This document shows, one piece after another, positions 27,898 through 35,560 of a stretch of DNA of 64,000 bases. The notes beneath the pieces are model-generated. The model saw nothing but the letters and a program-made list of their open reading frames with translations, was not told the DNA's origin and did not search any database. The stretch comes from Roseomonas alba (lineage in GTDB: Bacteria; Pseudomonadota; Alphaproteobacteria; Acetobacterales; Acetobacteraceae): NCBI RefSeq assembly GCF_019430885.1, contig NZ_JAHYBZ010000001.1:248001-312000 (forward strand), read 5' to 3'. The position numbers were made by a program, and so were the translations under genes. Position 1 is the first letter of the stretch, and each line of letters opens with the position of its first letter.

Positions 27898-28493
27898 GAC
27901 GGGATCTCCGTTGCGGGGGGATCGAGAAGGGTCAGGGCCTGGCGCACGGCACCGCGCAGCAGCGCGGGTTCGGGCCGCGCGCGCGCCAGGACGCGCAGCC
28001 CCATCACGGTGGTCAGGAACAGCCGTGCGAGATCGCGCGCGGGATGCCGCCGCGCGATGGTCCCGCTGCGCTGACCGCGCAGGATGCAGCGGCGGAAGAA
28101 GGCTTCGAGCTCGCCGAGCCGCGCGGCGACGACCTCGCCGACCTCCTCGTCATGCGGCGCGATTTCGAGCGCGGTGTTGACCAGCAGGCAGCCGCGCCGG
28201 TCGGCGAGGGACCGTTCGACGCTCTCGGCCAGGAACGCCTCGATCGCCTCGCGCGGCGGGTTGCTCGCTTCATGCCGCGCGATGCGCTCGCGCATGTTGC
28301 GGTCGAGGTAACGGTCGAGGCAGCGCGTGAACAGCGCCCGCTTGTCGCCGAAGGCGTTGTAGAGGCTCGCCGCCCCCAGCCCCATGCAATCGCCGAGGTC
28401 GCGCACCGAGGTCGCGGCATAGCCATGCTCCCAGAAGCGGGTCATGGCCGCATCGAGCGCGGCGCTCTCGTCGAAGGCGCGGGGACGGGCCAG
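27894..28493 (-). CDS. TetR/AcrR family transcriptional regulator, probable CTG start
   Basis: A TetR-type repressor of about 199 residues. The helix-turn-helix is HGYAATSVRDLGDCMGLGAASLYNAFGDKRALF. The only ATG (28445) would cut off the first DNA-binding helix. The in-frame upstream sequence encodes ARPRAFDESAALDAAM, the usual TetR N terminus, and contains no ATG, GTG or TTG before an in-frame stop. CTG 28493 lies 7 nt after GGAG and would give MARPRAF, so CTG initiation is proposed. It heads an operon with two GSTs and a redoxin and is probably autoregulated through palindromes just upstream. Confidence 0.82.
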   Translation of the reverse strand: MARPRAFDESAALDAAMTRFWEHGYAATSVRDLGDCMGLGAASLYNAFGDKRALFTRCLDRYLDRNMRERIARHEASNPPREAIEAFLAESVERSLADRRGCLLVNTALEIAPHDEEVGEVVAARLGELEAFFRRCILRGQRSGTIARRHPARDLARLFLTTVMGLRVLARARPEPALLRGAVRQALTLLDPPATEIPS

Positions 28494-28508
28494 GGCAGGG
28501 CTCCACAG

Positions 28509-28532
28509 GTTCTGGATCGAATGATCCAGAAC
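28509..28532. promoter_or_regulatory. Palindrome upstream of tetR, possible operator
   Basis: GTTCTGGATC-GAAT-GATCCAGAAC, perfect 10-bp arms, ending 16 bp before the proposed CTG start and just before its ribosome-binding site. Either a second operator or an mRNA hairpin masking the start. Confidence 0.5.
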
Positions 28533-28536
28533 TTAA

Positions 28537-28552
28537 TGGAGCGATCGCTCCA
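28537..28552. promoter_or_regulatory. TetR-type operator candidate
   Basis: TGGAGCGATCGCTCCA, a perfect 16-bp palindrome centred 51-52 bp upstream of the proposed tetR start and between it and the CoA-transferase stop. Size and symmetry are typical of operators of TetR regulators that repress their own operon. Confidence 0.6.
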
Positions 28553-28562
28553 ATAGCAAGCC

Positions 28563-29810
28563 CTATTCGGCGGCTTGCTTCGGCGCGGCCTCCCGCACCA
28601 CGCCCGCGGCGCGCAGCCGCGCGAGTTCCGCGGTCCCCAGCACCGGGGTCAGGATCTCGTCATTGTGCTCGCCGATGCGCGGGGCGGGGCGGGCCAGGAT
28701 GCCGGGCGTGCCGGACAGGCGCGGGACGAAGCCATGCATGGGCAGCCAGCCATCGGGCATGTCCTCGTCGGGGACCTCGATCAGCGCCTCGCGCTCGACG
28801 GTGTAGCGGTCGCGTTCCAGCATCGCCGTGTCCATGATCGGGCCGATGGTCACGCCGGCCTTGTCGAAGTGATCGAGATTCGCCGCGAGGTCGCGTTCCC
28901 CGATCCAGCCGCCGATGATGGCGTCGAGTTCTTCCCAATGCTGCAGCCGGGCGGGGTTGTTCACGAAGCGCGGGTCGGTGATCAGATCCTCCCGCCCGAT
29001 GGACCGCAGCAGCTTCTCCGTCATGCCCTGCGTCGAGGCCGACAGGCAGACCCAGCCGCCATCCTTGGTGCGATACGCGTTGCGCGGCGAGGTATTGGTG
29101 GACCGGCTGCCCGTGCGCGGCTTGCGCTTCTGCGTCAGCCGCCAATTCGCGATCTGCGGTTCCAGCACGCTGAACAGCGGTTCGAACAGCGACACGTCCA
29201 GCACCTGGCCGGCGCCTCCCGTTTCCGCATGGCGCAGCGCGATCATCGCGACCGAGGCGCCATACAGCCCCGCATAGGCATCGCCCATGAACATCGGCGG
29301 CAGAACCGGCTCGCGATCCTCGAAGCCGTTGATCGCCGCGAAGCCGGAATACCCTTCGACCAGCGTGCCGAAGCCCGGCTTGTGGCTGTAGGGCCCATCC
29401 TGCCCCCAGCCGGAGATGCGGACGATCACCAGCTTCGGATTGATGGCGAGCAGCACATCGGGCGCGAGCCCCATCGCCTCCAGCACGCCGGGGCGGAAGG
29501 ATTCCACGAACATCGCGGCGTCCTTCACCAGCGCCTTCACCGTCGCGATGCCATCGGGCGTCTTCAGGTTGAGACAGACCGACTTCTTGTTGCGGCAGAT
29601 CGTTTTCCACGAGGTCTCGACGCCGCCGACGCGCCAGGCGCGCAGCGTGTCGCCCTCGGGCGGCTCGACCTTCACCACCTCCGCGCCGTGGTCGGAGAAG
29701 ACCTTGGTCAGCACGTTCCCGGCGACGAGGCGCGAGAGATCCACCACCCGCACGCCGTCCATGGCGCCGCGCGCAGCGGGGTCGAATTGCTTGCGGTGGA
29801 TCTCCGGCAT
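28563..29810 (-). CDS. CaiB/BaiF family (type III) CoA-transferase
   Basis: A 415-residue family III CoA-transferase. N-terminal GVRVVDLSRLVAGNVLTKVFSDHGAEVVKVEPPEGDTLRAW, then ICRNKKSVCLNLKTPDG. The catalytic aspartate is expected in MFMGDAYAGLYGASVAMIAL, where the CoA thioester anhydride forms. The gene follows a TTT receptor gene by 8 bp on the same strand, so uptake of a carboxylic acid and its activation as CoA thioester are probably coupled. Acyl specificity is not predictable. Confidence 0.88.
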   Translation of the reverse strand: MPEIHRKQFDPAARGAMDGVRVVDLSRLVAGNVLTKVFSDHGAEVVKVEPPEGDTLRAWRVGGVETSWKTICRNKKSVCLNLKTPDGIATVKALVKDAAMFVESFRPGVLEAMGLAPDVLLAINPKLVIVRISGWGQDGPYSHKPGFGTLVEGYSGFAAINGFEDREPVLPPMFMGDAYAGLYGASVAMIALRHAETGGAGQVLDVSLFEPLFSVLEPQIANWRLTQKRKPRTGSRSTNTSPRNAYRTKDGGWVCLSASTQGMTEKLLRSIGREDLITDPRFVNNPARLQHWEELDAIIGGWIGERDLAANLDHFDKAGVTIGPIMDTAMLERDRYTVEREALIEVPDEDMPDGWLPMHGFVPRLSGTPGILARPAPRIGEHNDEILTPVLGTAELARLRAAGVVREAAPKQAAE

Positions 29811-29818
29811 GCTGCGCC

Positions 29819-30790
29819 TCAGTCCAAGTGAATGTCCGCCACCCGCGCCACCTCGCGCCAGCGCGCGATCTCGCTGCGCAGCAGCGCGATGAAGTCCGCG
29901 GGCGTGCCGGGGGACGGGCGCGCGCCCTCACCTTGGAACAGCCGCACCATGTCGGGGTCGCGCAGCGCGGCATTCACCTCGGTGTTCAGCTTGTCCACGA
30001 TCGGCGCCGGCACGTCCTTCGGGCCGAACATGCCCCACCAGATGTCGGTTTCGTAGTTGATGCCGAGATCCTTCACGATGGGCGCCGGCGGCGCGCCTTC
30101 GGGTGCGCCGGGCGCGGTGTAGGCGAGCAGCCGCACGCGGTTGTCCCGCACGACGCCCGCTGCGCTCGGCATGGTCGTGATCATGAGCTGCACATGCCCC
30201 GCGACGAGATCCGTCACCGCCGGCCCCGTGCCGCGATAGGGCACGTGGTTCATCCGCACGCCCGCGGCCTGGCAGAAGTACTCGGTGACGAAGTGGTTGA
30301 TGCCGCCGGGCCCCGAGGTCGCGTAGTCGATCGTGCCCGGCCGTTCCTTCGCGATGCGCACCAGGTCCTGCACGCTGCGCGCCGGGAAATCGTTGTTCAC
30401 GATGACGATGAAGGGCGAGCGCGCGAGCAGCGCGATGGGCGTGAAATTGTCCAGCACCGTCCAGGGCACGCGCTGCGCGATGGAGGTCGTGGCGAAGGAG
30501 GAGGAGGAGACCATCAGCGTATAGCCGTCGGCCGGCGACTGCGTCACGGCGGTCGCGCCGATCGCTCCGCCGGCGCCGGCCCGGTTCTCGATGACGACGG
30601 GCTGGCCGAGGCGATGCTGCAGCCGCTCGGCGATCGGCCGCGCGACCACGTCGTTCGAACCACCCGGCGGGAAGGGCACGACGATGCGGACGGGCCGGTT
30701 CGGCCAGGCGCCCTGTGCGTGCACGGCGGGGCTGGCCAGGGCCATGCCAAGCCCGACGGTGGCCCTTCGGCCTATACGGAAATCGCGCAT
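29819..30790 (-). CDS. Tripartite tricarboxylate transporter substrate-binding protein (Bug family)
   Basis: A 323-residue periplasmic receptor. Signal peptide MRDFRIGRRATVGLGMALASPAVHAQ, then WPNRPVRIVVPFPPGGSNDVVARPIAERL, VVIENRAGAGGAIGA and HVPYRGTGPAVTDLVAGHVQ. ATG 30790 lies 6 nt after GGGAGG; an ATG two codons upstream directly abuts that site and is less likely. It is cotranscribed with the downstream CoA-transferase, and no membrane components are present. Only its signal peptide and family core resemble the receptor at 19.3 kb. Confidence 0.88.
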   Translation of the reverse strand: MRDFRIGRRATVGLGMALASPAVHAQGAWPNRPVRIVVPFPPGGSNDVVARPIAERLQHRLGQPVVIENRAGAGGAIGATAVTQSPADGYTLMVSSSSFATTSIAQRVPWTVLDNFTPIALLARSPFIVIVNNDFPARSVQDLVRIAKERPGTIDYATSGPGGINHFVTEYFCQAAGVRMNHVPYRGTGPAVTDLVAGHVQLMITTMPSAAGVVRDNRVRLLAYTAPGAPEGAPPAPIVKDLGINYETDIWWGMFGPKDVPAPIVDKLNTEVNAALRDPDMVRLFQGEGARPSPGTPADFIALLRSEIARWREVARVADIHLD

Positions 30791-30852
30791 CGTCATCCTC
30801 CCGGCGCTATCGGGCGCAGTGTCCTCCACGCGCGCCCTGTCCGAAAGGGGCC

Positions 30853-30888
30853 TTGTCGCAGCGCGTCGTTAACCCCGACCTGCGACAA
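30853..30888. promoter_or_regulatory. Nested inverted repeat in a divergent promoter region
   Basis: TTGTCGCAG (30853-30861) and CTGCGACAA (30880-30888) form perfect 9-bp arms, and inner GTCG/CGAC pairs lie between them around TTAACCC. It sits between the divergently transcribed TTT receptor (start 30790) and the J-like gene (start 30916), so it could be a regulator site or a hairpin in either leader. Confidence 0.4.
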
Positions 30889-30915
30889 ACGCACGGCTGA
30901 ACAGGAGGACGCCGC

Positions 30916-31437
30916 GTGAACGGGGATCGGCACCCGGAACGCCCGCTGCGCGAATGGCCGCTCGAGCAACTGGCCGAGCAGGCCACGCTGCACCCGTTGC
31001 AGACCGCCGTGCTGACCACCCTGCTGGAGGAAGCATCCCATCGACGTGGCCGGCGCGCCAAGGCGCTGGAAGAGCGGTTGCGCGGAATGCTCGCCGCCTG
31101 CGCCGCGATGCCGCCGCCGGCGGAGGGTGAGATCCGACGGCTGCGCGGCACCCTCGCCGCCGCGGCGCAGGAGATCACCGCGCTGCGGGCGCGGATCGCG
31201 GCACTGGACGCGGCCCGGACGCCGCTCGACCCGTCCGGGGAGGCGGGAGACCTGCATCGCCGCGTCCATCTGGCGCCCGACGCGCCGGCCTGGCTGGTGG
31301 CGGAGGTCCGCCGCGCCTTCCGCCGCCGCTACCACCCGGATGCCGTCGCGGACCGCCAACGCCGGCCGCGTGCCGAGGAGATCTTCAAGCGCGCCGAGGC
31401 CTGCTTTGACGCGATCGAGCGACTGCGCGGACCATGA
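30916..31437 (+). CDS. Coiled-coil protein with C-terminal J-domain-like segment (first of a tandem pair)
   Basis: A 173-residue protein of unrecognised family. GTG start with AGGAGG 7 nt upstream. Residues 70-100 are Ala/Arg/Leu-rich and predicted helical or coiled-coil. Residues 115-170 (RRVHLAPDAPAWLVAEVRRAFRRRYHPD...EEIFKRAEACFDAI) resemble helices II and III of a DnaJ domain with an intact HPD at 140-142, but the usual helix I is replaced by an HLAPDAP segment. The next gene ends with the same module. Possible DnaK/HscA co-chaperone-like function; no experimental family assigned. Confidence 0.7.
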   Translation: MNGDRHPERPLREWPLEQLAEQATLHPLQTAVLTTLLEEASHRRGRRAKALEERLRGMLAACAAMPPPAEGEIRRLRGTLAAAAQEITALRARIAALDAARTPLDPSGEAGDLHRRVHLAPDAPAWLVAEVRRAFRRRYHPDAVADRQRRPRAEEIFKRAEACFDAIERLRGP

Positions 31438-31557
31438 CGCGATCATCGCGAGGACGACACAACCGATGGGCGCTATTTCGCTACCGCTGGTGCGTGGAGA
31501 TCGCTCAATTCGTCTGTCATGCTGCGTTTTTGGGACAGACCGGGTAACAATCAGGCC

Positions 31558-32091
31558 ATGTCGGAAGCCGTCCAGGCTCTCAATCGGCGCAGCATCGCGA
31601 ACTGGCCTTCCGCCCGGCTGCTGGATTTCGCCGAATCCAACGCGCATGACCAGGAACTGCTGGAATACATCCTGGCGGAGTTGAGCCGTCGTGACGTGGA
31701 TGTGGCTGTCGCCGCGGCGCAGCGCGTGGCAGCGCTGATCGGCGGCACCAGCGCGCTGTCTGAACGCCCCGCCGCCGATGGCGGGCCCGAAGTCGCCGCC
31801 CTGAAGGCCCGGCTGGACCAGGCCGAGCGCCGCGCGCGGGAGGCCGAGGCCCGTGCCGCCACCGCCGAACGGGCGCTGGCGTGCGAACCGCTGCCCTCGC
31901 GCGGCGGCACGCTGATGCGCCGCGTGCACCTGGCCGACACGGCGCCCGGCTGGCTCGTCGATGCGGCCCGTCGCGCCTTCCGCCTGCGCTTCCACCCCGA
32001 CCGCTTCGCCGATCCGCTGATGAAGGCCCGGGCCGAGGAGACCTTCAAGGAAGCGGAGGACGTCTTCCGGCAGATCGCCACCGGGCAGTAG
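31558..32091 (+). CDS. Coiled-coil protein with C-terminal J-domain-like segment (second of a tandem pair)
   Basis: A 177-residue paralogue of the preceding protein. The N-terminal half (about 1-65) is helical and different. Residues 78-108 form an Ala/Glu/Arg coiled coil. Residues 121-174 (RRVHLADTAPGWLVDAARRAFRLRFHPD...EETFKEAEDVFRQI) repeat the J-like module with HPD at 146-148. ATG 31558 is preferred; ATG 31519 would add 13 unconserved-looking residues. Neither start has a strong ribosome-binding site. It is convergent with and directly abuts bcp. Confidence 0.68.
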   Translation: MSEAVQALNRRSIANWPSARLLDFAESNAHDQELLEYILAELSRRDVDVAVAAAQRVAALIGGTSALSERPAADGGPEVAALKARLDQAERRAREAEARAATAERALACEPLPSRGGTLMRRVHLADTAPGWLVDAARRAFRLRFHPDRFADPLMKARAEETFKEAEDVFRQIATGQ

Positions 32092-32559
32092 CTATAGCGC
32101 CTTCGCGGCCTCCAGCACCTGGGCGGCGTGCTCGGCCGGCTTCACCTTGCGCCAGACCTTCACGATCTTCCCGTCCGCGCCGACCAGGAAGCTGCTGCGC
32201 TCCATGCCCATATAGGTCCGGCCATACATCGACTTCTCGACCCAGACGCCATAGGCCTCGGCGACCGCGTGGTCGGCATCGGAGGCGAGCGGGAAGGCGA
32301 GATTGTACTTCGCCGCGAATTTCTCGATGGGCGGGATGGCGTCGGGGCTGACCCCGATCACCGTCAGGCCGAGCTTGCCGAGTTGCGGCAGCGCCTCCTG
32401 CACGCCGCAGGCCTGGGTGGTACAGCCCGGCGTATTGGCCTTCGGGTAGAAGTAGATCAGGTAAGGCTTACCCTTGAGCGCGGCGGAGGAGACCTCCCGC
32501 CCGCCACTTGCCTTCATGGTGAAGGCGGGTGCGGTACTGCCTTCGGTCAGTGCGCTCAT
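32092..32559 (-). CDS. bcp: Thiol peroxidase Bcp (peroxiredoxin Q)
   Basis: A 155-residue cytoplasmic peroxiredoxin that reduces hydrogen and organic peroxides using thioredoxin. The active site is YFYPKANTPGCTTQAC with peroxidatic C46 and C51 positioned as the resolving cysteine of the BCP subfamily. It ends with KPAEHAAQVLEAAK. It overlaps the glnE stop by ATGA. Confidence 0.93.
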   Translation of the reverse strand: MSALTEGSTAPAFTMKASGGREVSSAALKGKPYLIYFYPKANTPGCTTQACGVQEALPQLGKLGLTVIGVSPDAIPPIEKFAAKYNLAFPLASDADHAVAEAYGVWVEKSMYGRTYMGMERSSFLVGADGKIVKVWRKVKPAEHAAQVLEAAKAL

Positions 32560-35543
32560 TTCGCGTCCCCGTTGGTTTCAGGCCGTCCCAGGCGCCGCTC
32601 GAACACCGCGCGCACCGCCTTCGCCCGGCTCGCCATCTGTGCCTTGAGCCCGGCGAGGTCAACCAAGGGCGTGGCGGGATTCAGCCCGCGACAGGCATGC
32701 AGCAGCGGCGCAACCAGACTCTCGGGCAGGGCTTCCTCCCGCCAGCGGCCGACGGTCAGGCGCAGCAGACCGCTGATGGTGCGCCACAGATGTTCGGCCG
32801 CGATCAGGGTCTCCGCCTCGGCGGGGTCGAGCAGCCCGGCCTTGGCCAGCCGCGCGATCGCGACGCGCGTCGTGGTGGCGAGCGCCTCCGGATGCCGCTT
32901 CGCATGCGCGAGTTGCAGCGCCTGGGCGATGAACTCCACCTCGACCAGCCCGCCGCGGCCGAGCTTCACATCCCAGGGGCCGTCCGGCGGCAGGTCGCGC
33001 AGCATGCGCGCCCGCATCGCGACCGCGTCGGGGATCGCCTTGTCCGCCACATCGGGCCGCAGCAGCGCGGTGCGGATCGCGGCTTCCACCTTGCGTTTCA
33101 GCGCCGGCGTCGCGGACACCACGCGGGCGCGGGTCAGCGCCATGCGTTCCCAGGTCCAGGCATCCTCCGCGTGGTAGCGCTGGAAGCCGGACAGCGAGAC
33201 GGCGACCGGCCCCTTCGACCCGGAGGGCCGCAGCCGCATATCCACCTCATACAGCTTGCCGCCGGGCCCCGGCGCGGTGATGCCGCCGATCACCTGATGC
33301 GCGAGACGGGTGAAATACTGGCTGACCGGCAGCGGGCGCGGTGCGGGATGGCCGCGCCGTGGCCTGCCCTCACTCGCCTCCACGCCGGCGGCGTGGTCAT
33401 AGATCAGGATCAGATCGAGATCCGATCCCGGCAGCATCTCGCGCCCGCCGAGCTTGCCCAGCGCGACGACGGCCAGGCCGCCACCCTTCACCTTGCCGTA
33501 TCGCTCGGCGAATTCCGCCTGGATGTGCGGGAGCAGCCCGATGATGGCGGCATCGGCCAGGGCGCTGCGCGCCTCGCCCGCCGCGTCGATGTCGATCAGG
33601 CCTTCCAGCGCGGCCGCGTCGATCTCGAACTTGCCCTCCAGCACCAGGCGGCGGGCGGCGTCCATCGCTTCCTCGATGTGGCGCGCGTCCTTGAGCTGGG
33701 CGGGCAGGGTGGTCGCGGCGTTGCCCACCGTGCCGCCGGCGCCGACCAGCAGCCCTTCCAGCGCCGCGGTATGGCTGGCGAGATGGTCGGCAAGCTGCGG
33801 CGCCGCCCCGAGGATGGCGGCCAGCCGGTCGAGCAGCGCCGGATTGCGTGCCAGCAGCGAGAGCACCTGCACGCCGGCGGCGAGCCGCCCGAACACCCCG
33901 TCGAGCCGTGCCAGCGCCGTATCCGGATCGCGCTGCTTTGCGAAGGCGGCGAGCAGGCCGGGCATCAGCGCCGTCAGCAATTCGCGCGCGCGCTCGCTGC
34001 GTGTCGCGCGGGTATGGCCATGGTGCCAGCCGCGCACCAGCGCCGCGACGGCCGAGGGATTCGCGTAGCCCATCGCTCGCAGCGTCGCGATGGTCGCCGG
34101 GTCGTCCTCGACGCCGGTGAAGACCAGGCTGCCCCGGACGTCCTCGGCGGCGAGCGTCGGCTCGGCCTCGAACATCCGGCCGTAATGGCGTTCGACCTTG
34201 CGCAGATGCTCGGTGAAGACGCGGCGGAAGGCCTCGACATCCGGGAAGCCGAGGAAGGAGGCGATGTTGGCGATGCCCTGCGCATCCTCCGGCATGCGAT
34301 GGGTCTGCCGGTCGGCGACCATCTGCAGCCGGTGTTCGAGGGTGCGGAGGAAGACGTAGGCGTCGGCGAGGTCTGCCGCCGCGCGCCGGTCGATCTTGCC
34401 CGCGCTGGCGAGCGAGGACAGCGCGCCGAGCGTCGTCGGGTCGCGCAGCCCTGGATCGCGCCCGCCCCAGATCAGTTGCAGCACCTGCACGGTGAACTCG
34501 ATCTCGCGGATGCCGCCGCGGCCGAGCTTCACGTCATGACCTTCGACCTGCACCGTGTCGTGCGCGCCCTTCGCACCCTTGTGGGCGTGGATCTGGCGCT
34601 TGATGGAATGGATGTCGGCGACCGCGGCGAAGTCGAGATGGCGGCGCCAGACGAAGGGCCGGATCTCGCGCAGGAAGGCCTCGCCCGCCGCGCGGTCAGC
34701 CGCGACCGGCCGCGCCTTGATCATGGCGGCGCGTTCCCAGTTCTGGCCCATGCTCTCGTAGTAGGTGATGGCGGCGGGGATCGAGACCGCGAGCGGCGTC
34801 GCCGCCGGATCCGGGCGCAATCGCAGATCCGTGCGGAAAACATAGCCCTCGGCCGTGCGTTCCTCGAGCAGCCTCACGAGATCGCGGGCGATTCGGACAT
34901 AGACGGCGCCCGCGCGATCGGCATGGTAGGCTGCCGCAGGGTCATAGAGCACCATGAGGTCCACATCGGACGAATAGTTCAGTTCGCGCCCGCCCAGCTT
35001 GCCCATCCCAAGCACGACGAGGCCCGAGTTCCGACCGACGAGCCGCGGTTCCGTCCGGGCTGCGCCCGTAACGCGGAGTTCGCCGCGGGCAGCGGCATCG
35101 CGCAGCAAATGCGCGCAGGCGGCGTCGATCGACGCCTCCGCCAGGTCGGACAGCGCCCCGGTGACACGGTCGAGTGGCCACAGCCCTGTGATGTCACCCA
35201 CCGCAGCCGCCAGGGCGCCCTGGCGCTTGGCCTGGCGCAGCACGGTCGCAACGGCCGCGCGCGGCGTCTCGGGGTCGATGCGGGTCAGCGGATCGAGCGC
35301 TCGGGCGAAGGCCTCATCCGGCCCATCCTGGGCGATGGCCAGCAGCGCGGCGGATTCGCGGATGGCGAGATCCGCCAGATAGGGGCTGTGCCCCCCGAGC
35401 GCATCGAGCAGCGCCCGGCCGGGGCCGGACGCGGCGAAGTCCCGTTCCGCCTCGCCGCGTTCGGCGAAATTCTCCCGCATCAGGCGGGCGGCGTCGGGGT
35501 CGAAGGGGTGGGGCAGGCGCTCAGGCGCGAAACAGGCCGTCAT
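32556..35543 (-). CDS. glnE: Bifunctional glutamine synthetase adenylyltransferase/deadenylyltransferase
   Basis: A 995-residue enzyme that adenylylates and deadenylylates glutamine synthetase under PII control. It has two nucleotidyltransferase domains: GKLGGRELNYSSDVDLMVLYD (181-201, deadenylylase) and a second GKLGGREMLPGSDLDLILIYDH around residues 690-715 (adenylylase), with the paired Asp residues in each. The region between them includes the conserved VKLGRGGIREIEFTVQ, and VKLGRGGLVEVEFIAQ occurs near the C terminus. Full family length. It starts 17 bp from the divergent AsmA-like gene. Confidence 0.96.
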   Translation of the reverse strand: MTACFAPERLPHPFDPDAARLMRENFAERGEAERDFAASGPGRALLDALGGHSPYLADLAIRESAALLAIAQDGPDEAFARALDPLTRIDPETPRAAVATVLRQAKRQGALAAAVGDITGLWPLDRVTGALSDLAEASIDAACAHLLRDAAARGELRVTGAARTEPRLVGRNSGLVVLGMGKLGGRELNYSSDVDLMVLYDPAAAYHADRAGAVYVRIARDLVRLLEERTAEGYVFRTDLRLRPDPAATPLAVSIPAAITYYESMGQNWERAAMIKARPVAADRAAGEAFLREIRPFVWRRHLDFAAVADIHSIKRQIHAHKGAKGAHDTVQVEGHDVKLGRGGIREIEFTVQVLQLIWGGRDPGLRDPTTLGALSSLASAGKIDRRAAADLADAYVFLRTLEHRLQMVADRQTHRMPEDAQGIANIASFLGFPDVEAFRRVFTEHLRKVERHYGRMFEAEPTLAAEDVRGSLVFTGVEDDPATIATLRAMGYANPSAVAALVRGWHHGHTRATRSERARELLTALMPGLLAAFAKQRDPDTALARLDGVFGRLAAGVQVLSLLARNPALLDRLAAILGAAPQLADHLASHTAALEGLLVGAGGTVGNAATTLPAQLKDARHIEEAMDAARRLVLEGKFEIDAAALEGLIDIDAAGEARSALADAAIIGLLPHIQAEFAERYGKVKGGGLAVVALGKLGGREMLPGSDLDLILIYDHAAGVEASEGRPRRGHPAPRPLPVSQYFTRLAHQVIGGITAPGPGGKLYEVDMRLRPSGSKGPVAVSLSGFQRYHAEDAWTWERMALTRARVVSATPALKRKVEAAIRTALLRPDVADKAIPDAVAMRARMLRDLPPDGPWDVKLGRGGLVEVEFIAQALQLAHAKRHPEALATTTRVAIARLAKAGLLDPAEAETLIAAEHLWRTISGLLRLTVGRWREEALPESLVAPLLHACRGLNPATPLVDLAGLKAQMASRAKAVRAVFERRLGRPETNGDAK

Positions 35544-35560
35544 GGCCGGGCAGGGAACAG

